Below, piece after piece: positions 15,566 through 21,456 of a stretch of 21,456 nt of DNA. The notes under the pieces were generated by a model, which saw only the letters and a list, made by a program, of their open reading frames with translations, did no database searches and was not told the DNA's origin. The stretch is taken from NCBI GenBank assembly GCA_938003765.1, contig CALKYE010000177.1:1-21456 (forward strand), in the 5' to 3' direction. Within the stretch, counting starts at the first letter, position 1, and each line of letters starts with the position of its first letter. The position numbers were made by a program, and so were the translations under genes. Source of the DNA: an uncultured Planctomycetia bacterium (lineage in GTDB: Bacteria > Planctomycetota > UBA1135 > GCA-002686595).

Positions 15566-15591
15566 GGCGGACTCCCGTGGACGGTCGTGGG

Positions 15592-15597
15592 ACAATA
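15592..15597 (-). promoter_or_regulatory. Possible -10 element for the NADP oxidoreductase gene
   Basis: On the minus strand the sequence reads TATTGT, giving a leader of about 20 bases before the ATG at 15565. It overlaps the palindrome at 15594-15608, so a bound repressor would block it. No good -35 hexamer is seen. Confidence 0.35.
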
Positions 15598-15608
15598 CGT
15601 TACTGATT
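15594..15608. promoter_or_regulatory. Candidate TetR operator palindrome
   Basis: AATACGTTACTGATT is an imperfect palindrome of the form AAT-N2-GT-N-AC-N2-ATT, centred at 15601. It sits in the 52-base gap between the divergent TetR and oxidoreductase genes. It is the most AT-rich spot nearby. A TetR dimer there would repress the oxidoreductase promoter and probably its own. Confidence 0.45.
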
Positions 15609-15617
15609 AGGCACGAA

Positions 15618-16232
15618 ATGAAAGCGACGGTCAAGCGACGACGGAGCCCGCGAGCCACTCCGAGCAGCCGTCCCGGTCGGCCGCGCGACCCGCGCTTCGA
15701 CGAGCGTCTGCTCGAGGCGACGCTGCGGCTGCTCGCGCGCGAAGGCTACGCCGGGGCCTCTCTCGAGGCGGTTGCAAAGGAAGCCGGTGTGTCCAAACCG
15801 GCCATCTACCGGCGCTGGAGCAGCAAAGCGGAGCTGGCGACCGCCGCTCTCGCGCACTTGCAGGCTGGCGATGGGCCGGCTGCGTCGGGCGACGCGCGCA
15901 CGGACCTCGTGAACTTGATGGCGAGCTTCCGTCGACTGCTGCTGCGGCCCAACGGGCTGGCGATGATCGGCACGCTGCTGGTGGAGGAGCGCGAGAACCC
16001 GATGCTGCTGCGTCTGTTCCGCGAGCGCGTCGTCGCCGCGCGACGCCTTCAGGTGCGCGCCCTGCTCGAGAAGGCCGTCGCGCAGCGTCGCTTGCGGCGC
16101 GACGTCGACGTGGACGCGGCGACCAACGCGCTCATCGGCTCGTTCTACGCGCGCTACATCAGCGGCGAGCCGATCGGAACCGACTGGCCCGAGCGCGTCG
16201 TCGCGCTGGTGTGGGACGGTCTCGCTCGCTGA
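15618..16232 (+). CDS. TetR-family transcriptional regulator
   Basis: This 204-residue protein starts with ATG at 15618; the upstream extension of this frame is antisense to the neighbouring gene and was discarded. After a basic, Pro/Ser-rich leader (residues 1-25), a TetR N-terminal DNA-binding domain runs from about 27 to 75. The helix-turn-helix is LEAVAKEAGVSKPAIYRRWSS (about 49-69, with the canonical YRRW). The remaining helices form the ligand-binding and dimer domain, which resembles the TetR_C_11-type C-terminal region (EERENPMLLRLFRERVV). The gene is divergent from the NADP oxidoreductase, so it most likely represses that gene and itself through the palindrome between them. The inducer is unknown. 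Its stop codon lies 12 bases from the convergent uup stop. Confidence 0.92.
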   Translation: MKATVKRRRSPRATPSSRPGRPRDPRFDERLLEATLRLLAREGYAGASLEAVAKEAGVSKPAIYRRWSSKAELATAALAHLQAGDGPAASGDARTDLVNLMASFRRLLLRPNGLAMIGTLLVEERENPMLLRLFRERVVAARRLQVRALLEKAVAQRRLRRDVDVDAATNALIGSFYARYISGEPIGTDWPERVVALVWDGLAR

Positions 16233-16244
16233 GCGCCGCCGCGC

Positions 16245-16247
<3 letters not shown>
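16230..16247. terminator. Short hairpin built from two convergent stop codons
   Basis: TGAGCGC at 16230-16236 pairs perfectly with GCGCTCA at 16241-16247 around a CGCC loop. The first three bases are the TetR stop codon and the last three are the complement of the uup stop codon. There is no T-run on either side, so it may only slow polymerase or protect 3' ends. Confidence 0.35.
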
Positions 16248-18158
<1,911 letters not shown>

Positions 18159-18167
18159 CGGGCGAGT

Positions 18168-18173
18168 AGGATG
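18168..18173 (-). promoter_or_regulatory. Possible -10 element for uup
   Basis: On the minus strand CATCCT lies nine bases before the ATG at 18158, the same spacing seen for TAGCCT and the GTG of the gene at 12699. If used, the transcript would be nearly leaderless. No Shine-Dalgarno sequence precedes this start. Confidence 0.3.
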
Positions 18174-18243
18174 CCGAGCGACTTGCGGCGGCGCTATGCG
18201 CAGAGCTGATCTTGCTCCGCCGCGCGCTCAACAACTCATCGCG

Positions 18244-19713
18244 ATGCGCACACTTGCTTGGAGTCTGGCGCTGGTCGCGGCGCTCGTCGCAGCTTGGTTC
18301 CTGATGCGCGCGCCGGACGCCGAACCGACCGAGGCGCCGAACGTGGTCTCTCAGCCGCCGCTCGATCCATCGCCCGAGCGAGCTCCGGCGCCCGCTGCGC
18401 AAGCCCCGAGCGAAGTGGCGGAGCCCACGGTGGAGGAGCCGCTCGAGCGCGAGAGCGCGCCGCCGCCGGAGTTGCCGCTCGCCGCGCTGCTCGGCCGAGT
18501 GCGCTTCGAAGACGGCTCGCCCGCCGCGGGTTTGGCTCTGCGTCTGTTCGCTCACTCGGGCGGCGCGAATCCACGCGAGGCGCGCACCGACTCCGAAGGG
18601 CAGTTCGAGTTCGTGCTCGAGTCCGGCGTGTGGCAACTGGCGGGCGAAGCGCCGCCGGAGTTCCTCTGCTGGCGCGCCGAGGTGCGCCTGGCGCCGGACG
18701 ACGCACCGTTCCTCGAGCACGTCCTCGTCGCCACCCGCCCGCTGTGCGTTCGCGTGTGGTGCGCGCGCGAAGGCGTGATCGAGCCGCTCGCCACGGCGCG
18801 CGTCGGCGTGCTCGCGGGACTGGCCGATGGCGTCGAACAGCGCGTCTGGCCGACGGATGGAGCCCTCGCGTGGTTCGCGGTCGACGCGGAGGGCCGCTGC
18901 GAAGTGCGAGCGTGCCCGAACCTCGCGCAGATGCTGTACGTCGAGGCGCAGGGCCATCTGCCCGCCGCCATCCAGCTCGACGCGCGGGGCCGCGCGCTGA
19001 GCGAGATCGCGCAGGAGGACGGCTGCGTGCACGTGTTCCTCGACGCGTTGGGCCCGCAACTGAGCGGGCGCGTGCTCGGGTCCGATGGCAAGCCGCTCGC
19101 AGGCGCGCTGGTCACCGTGAGTGCGCCGACCGTGGAGGAGCGCGGCCGCGCACTCGACTTCGGCATGCCCGGCGAACGCAGCCAGGGCGTCGCGAGCTTG
19201 CTGTTCAGCGCTTCCACGCACGCGCCGCTCGCGCGCACCGACGCGCGCGGCGAGTTCACCGTGCAGGCGCCGGATCTCGAGTCTTCGCCGCGCCGCTCGA
19301 TCGCGTTGATCGTTCACCCGCTGCGCGAGGACTACCCGCACCACCAGCGCCACGTGCTCGACTTCTGGTCGCTCGAGAGCGCGGGTCCGAGCGTGATTCG
19401 ACTGGCCGCGGGCCACGAGTACGCGCTGGTCTTCGTGGACGCGCAGGGCGCGCTCGTCGATGGCTTGGCGAGCGTGCGCGACCCCGACGGTCGTCCGCAC
19501 GCGCCACCCGGACGAGTGCTCGAAGCGCACCTCGATGAATCGACCTCCGCGCGCTACTTCCCGACGCAGAACGGGCAGGTGCGCGTGCGCCACGTCGGCG
19601 GGCCGGTGGTGGTGGGGTTCTCTCCCGGAGGCGCTTGGCGCGAAGAAGAGCAGACCGTAACGCTGCCGTTCGGCGGCGCCGTCGCGCCTGTGCAAGTGCT
19701 CGTCGAGCGCTAG
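18244..19713 (+). CDS. Membrane-anchored protein with carboxypeptidase-regulatory-like domains
   Basis: This 489-residue protein starts with ATG at 18244, giving an N-terminal signal anchor (LAWSLALVAALVAAWFL, about 4-20). The open frame extends further upstream but overlaps uup on the other strand. A Pro/Glu/Ala-rich spacer (about 25-80) follows, then an extracytoplasmic part. Two clear regulatory-like beta-sandwich modules are LLGRVRFEDGSPAAGLALRL with ARTDSEGQFEF (about 82-123) and LSGRVLGSDGKPLAGALVTV with ARTDARGEFTV (about 273-340). Other parts show weaker similar folds. No catalytic motif is visible. It resembles the protein at 4167-5405 and the fragment at the right edge in design. 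The next gene begins 76 bases downstream and may be co-transcribed. The function is unknown; an envelope or periplasmic role is likely. Confidence 0.8.
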   Translation: MRTLAWSLALVAALVAAWFLMRAPDAEPTEAPNVVSQPPLDPSPERAPAPAAQAPSEVAEPTVEEPLERESAPPPELPLAALLGRVRFEDGSPAAGLALRLFAHSGGANPREARTDSEGQFEFVLESGVWQLAGEAPPEFLCWRAEVRLAPDDAPFLEHVLVATRPLCVRVWCAREGVIEPLATARVGVLAGLADGVEQRVWPTDGALAWFAVDAEGRCEVRACPNLAQMLYVEAQGHLPAAIQLDARGRALSEIAQEDGCVHVFLDALGPQLSGRVLGSDGKPLAGALVTVSAPTVEERGRALDFGMPGERSQGVASLLFSASTHAPLARTDARGEFTVQAPDLESSPRRSIALIVHPLREDYPHHQRHVLDFWSLESAGPSVIRLAAGHEYALVFVDAQGALVDGLASVRDPDGRPHAPPGRVLEAHLDESTSARYFPTQNGQVRVRHVGGPVVVGFSPGGAWREEEQTVTLPFGGAVAPVQVLVER

Positions 19714-19778
19714 CGCGGCGACAGATCTTGCACGAGCTGTTGAAGGGCGCGCCGACGCTCGCGCTGTCCCTCCCGGTC

Positions 19779-19787
19779 GGAGGTGAT
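19779..19787 (+). promoter_or_regulatory. Strong Shine-Dalgarno sequence for the TlpA-like gene
   Basis: GGAGGTGAT is a full match to the 3' end of 16S rRNA, with six bases from GGAGG to the ATG at 19790. It fixes the start of this gene and stands out because most starts in the window have no clear ribosome binding site. Confidence 0.85.
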
Positions 19788-19789
19788 CC

Positions 19790-20899
19790 ATGCTCGGACG
19801 CGTCTTGATCGCTGTGGCGGTGGTGTTGGGTTCGTGGAACGCGGTCTCGCGCGCAGCGGGCGACGACAAGGTCGAGCGCAAGCCGCCGCAGGTCGGCGAG
19901 GTCGCGCCGCCGCTGGGCGGCCTGGGCTGGCTGCAACTCGATGCTCAGTGGGAGTCGAAGGCGCCCGACCTCATGGCGTTGCGAGGCAAGGTGGTCGTGA
20001 TCACGAGCTACGGTCACTACTGCGACTCGTGCGTGAAGACCGGCGTGCCGATCGCGAACGCGCTGCGCGTTGCGAATCCCGGAGAGCTGTGCGTGATCGC
20101 CTTCACGGGCTCGTGGGGCGAGCTGAGCCAGGACGAGATCGTGGCCGAGGCGCGCAAGCTGGGCGTCGAGCACGCCATCGGCTGGGCCAGCTACTTCGCG
20201 GAGGACACGCCGTACCTCGACATGCTGTCGCAGCCGAGCCTGACGCACGCGTACGTGATCTCGCGCGCGGGCGGCATCCTCTGGAAGGGCGACGCGTCGT
20301 CCAAGCGCGAGGAGTACCTCGCCGCGGTGCGCGAGGCGCTCGACGCCCCGCAACTCGCGCCGTTGCCGGCCGAGCTCGCGCCCGAACTCAGCGAGGCGGT
20401 GTTGGCGTACTCGCGCGGAGACTTGACCCGCGCCACCGAGCGGACGCGCGCGATCGAGAAGAAGGTCGGCGCGCGTGCGGGCGCCGCGGGGCAGCGCGTG
20501 CGCGACGACGCGGCCGCGTTGCTGGGGTGCATCGAAACCAGCCGCTCGCAGATGATGGACGCGCTCGAGCGCGCGGGCGGAGCGGCCGATGCGCCCGCCT
20601 ATCAGCGCCTCGCGCCGCAGGTTCGCCGCGCGTTCGCGAAGGGCCGGGAAGCTGCGCGCTGCGACGAGCTCGACATGTACATCGCGGTTCACACCGAGAA
20701 GGGCCCGGCGTGCCGCGCCTGGGCGCAGTGGTACGAACTCGAGGCCAAACGCCCGCCGACGTTCCCGGCGCTCGACGACAAGCCCGCTCAGAGGTTCGCG
20801 CGCGAACTCGAGAAGTACGCCAAGGTCACGGAAGCGCCGGGCGTCGAGCAGGCCAAGCGCTGGCTCGCGAGCTTCGATGCGCTGCCCAAGCGCAAGTGA
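19790..20899 (+). CDS. Exported TlpA-like thioredoxin-fold protein with helical C-terminal extension
   Basis: This 369-residue protein has a short signal peptide (about 1-23, ending AVSRAAG). The next 165 residues have a TlpA/AhpC-type thioredoxin fold: VGEVAPPLGGLGWLQ, then LRGKVVVITSYGHYCDSCVKTG, with the redox pair C78-x-x-C81, and later THAYVISRAGGILWKG. Tyr replaces the usual Trp before the CxxC. In the position of the cis-proline (xPHAFLID in relatives) the sequence reads LTHAYVIS, so Thr152 takes that place. This may alter redox behaviour. Residues about 188-369 are a mostly helical, TPR-like extension with three more cysteines, of unknown role. It probably acts as an extracytoplasmic thiol oxidoreductase or reductase. 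The start is secured by a perfect Shine-Dalgarno sequence. The preceding regulatory-like-domain gene may share its transcript. Confidence 0.85.
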   Translation: MLGRVLIAVAVVLGSWNAVSRAAGDDKVERKPPQVGEVAPPLGGLGWLQLDAQWESKAPDLMALRGKVVVITSYGHYCDSCVKTGVPIANALRVANPGELCVIAFTGSWGELSQDEIVAEARKLGVEHAIGWASYFAEDTPYLDMLSQPSLTHAYVISRAGGILWKGDASSKREEYLAAVREALDAPQLAPLPAELAPELSEAVLAYSRGDLTRATERTRAIEKKVGARAGAAGQRVRDDAAALLGCIETSRSQMMDALERAGGAADAPAYQRLAPQVRRAFAKGREAARCDELDMYIAVHTEKGPACRAWAQWYELEAKRPPTFPALDDKPAQRFARELEKYAKVTEAPGVEQAKRWLASFDALPKRK

Positions 20900-21238
20900 G
20901 CGCGGGCGCGTGCAGCGGCGCCGCGCCGTTCAGTCGGGTGAGGCGACTCCAGCGATGTCGAAGCAGCGACGTCGTGGAGCACGTGTGCGCCGCTGACTCG
21001 GATCGATTCAGTCACTAGCCCGACGCATCGCGACAGCCTGCGGTTGTGCAGACGTCGGGCTCACTCGACCGCGAGGTGGCGGCCGGCAAGGTGACGCCGA
21101 TGAGCTGAACTCGAGCAGCGGAGGCGCGCTTGCCAGTCATGCGTGAACGGCTCGGCCGGCCTGTGCGCAGAACTGTCGGGCGAGGCGGCTGGCCACGTCT
21201 CTCCCAAGGTCGAGTGGACATGGGCCCCGTAGCCGGCC
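20900..21238. other. Gene-free intergenic stretch with an inverted repeat
   Basis: I see no credible gene in these 339 bases between convergent genes; the small open frames lack codon patterns like their neighbours. A weak hairpin (GGCGCG at 20905-20910 with CGCGCC at 20922-20927) follows the TlpA-like stop codon but has no T-run. A separate nine-base perfect inverted repeat, AGCCCGACG (21017-21025) and CGTCGGGCT (21053-21061), encloses 27 bases. It could form an RNA hairpin. The stretch looks less GC-skewed than the coding DNA. Confidence 0.5.
21017..21061. repeat. Nine-base inverted repeat in the gene-free stretch
   Basis: AGCCCGACG at 21017-21025 is perfectly complementary to CGTCGGGCT at 21053-21061, with a 27-base loop. 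It could be a terminator-like or protein-binding hairpin, or chance. No T-run follows. Confidence 0.4.
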
Positions 21239-21456
21239 TCACTCGATCTCGAAGTCGAGCGTGCGCTCGCTGCGGCCGTCGTCGAGCACGGTCTCCTGCG
21301 CAGCGCGGGAGCGTTCGAGGTCTGCGAAGACGCTGATCTCGTGCTGCGCGGTGCGCGGGAGCGCGATCGAGTAGCGGCCCCGCTCGTCGGTGCGCACGTG
21401 CGGCTCCTTGCCGAGAATGCGCAGCGCGCCGTCCACTCCAGGCGTGATCGACTCGA
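21239..21456 (-). CDS. C-terminus of a carboxypeptidase-regulatory-like-domain protein
   Basis: The minus-strand frame is open from the right window edge to a TGA at 21241-21239, giving 71 residues of a protein whose start lies outside. It contains GALRILGKEPHVRTDERGRYSIALPR, a regulatory-like beta-sandwich signature (RTDERGRYSI) followed by HEISVFADLERSRAAQETV and the end DFEIE. The design resembles the last modules of the proteins at 4167-5405 and 18244-19713. An internal GTG at 21436 could be mistaken for a start, but the frame continues upstream of it without a stop. The function is unknown. Confidence 0.6.
   Translation of the reverse strand, partial: ESITPGVDGALRILGKEPHVRTDERGRYSIALPRTAQHEISVFADLERSRAAQETVLDDGRSERTLDFEIE

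Noticed and set aside
21017..21061. The inverted repeat as a tRNA or transposon end
   Set aside because: It lacks the other arms of a tRNA, has no second copy and no transposase gene nearby.

Overview
The window is a very GC-rich, gene-dense bacterial segment. The gene families point to a planctomycete: membrane-anchored PknB-type Ser/Thr kinases with C-terminal TPR repeats, each paired with an ECF sigma factor; secreted proteins with pre-peptidase (PPC) or carboxypeptidase-regulatory-like modules; and a secreted propeller protein ending in a C-terminal domain I associate with the Saltatorellus/Rohdeia-like planctomycetes. The lineage is an inference, because no rRNA or other phylogenetic marker lies in the window. 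I see no tRNA, rRNA, CRISPR array, insertion sequence or phage gene.

Layout. Positions 1-334 (minus) hold the N-terminus of a GCS2-type glutamate-cysteine-ligase-like protein that runs off the left edge. Positions 458-7281 form module A: a TPR Ser/Thr kinase (minus), a divergent ECF sigma factor (plus), then a membrane-anchored carboxypeptidase-regulatory-like protein and a lipoprotein with four PPC-like repeats, closed by a hairpin at 7303-7338. Positions 7361-12543 form module B, a paralogous copy with the same divergent arrangement: TPR kinase (minus), ECF sigma (plus), then a secreted propeller-like protein, closed by a strong intrinsic terminator at 12558-12609.

Positions 12699-14912 encode a fusion of an FAD/NAD(P) oxidoreductase to a NapH-like membrane polyferredoxin. 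The order of the flavoprotein segments looks circularly permuted. Positions 14936-16232 hold an F420-reductase-type NADP oxidoreductase (minus) divergent from a TetR regulator (plus), with a candidate operator between them. Positions 16245-18158 (minus) encode an ABC-F ATPase of the Uup type. Positions 18244-20899 (plus) hold a second carboxypeptidase-regulatory-like membrane protein and a TlpA-like thioredoxin-fold protein. A gene-free stretch of 339 bases follows, then the C-terminus of a third regulatory-like-domain protein (minus), cut by the right edge.

The main theme is signalling linked to the cell surface. Two duplicated kinase/ECF-sigma pairs each sit beside different exported proteins, which suggests (inference only) that each kinase controls its sigma factor and that the sigma factor controls surface or secreted products. 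The other genes look like ordinary redox, translation-quality and envelope functions.
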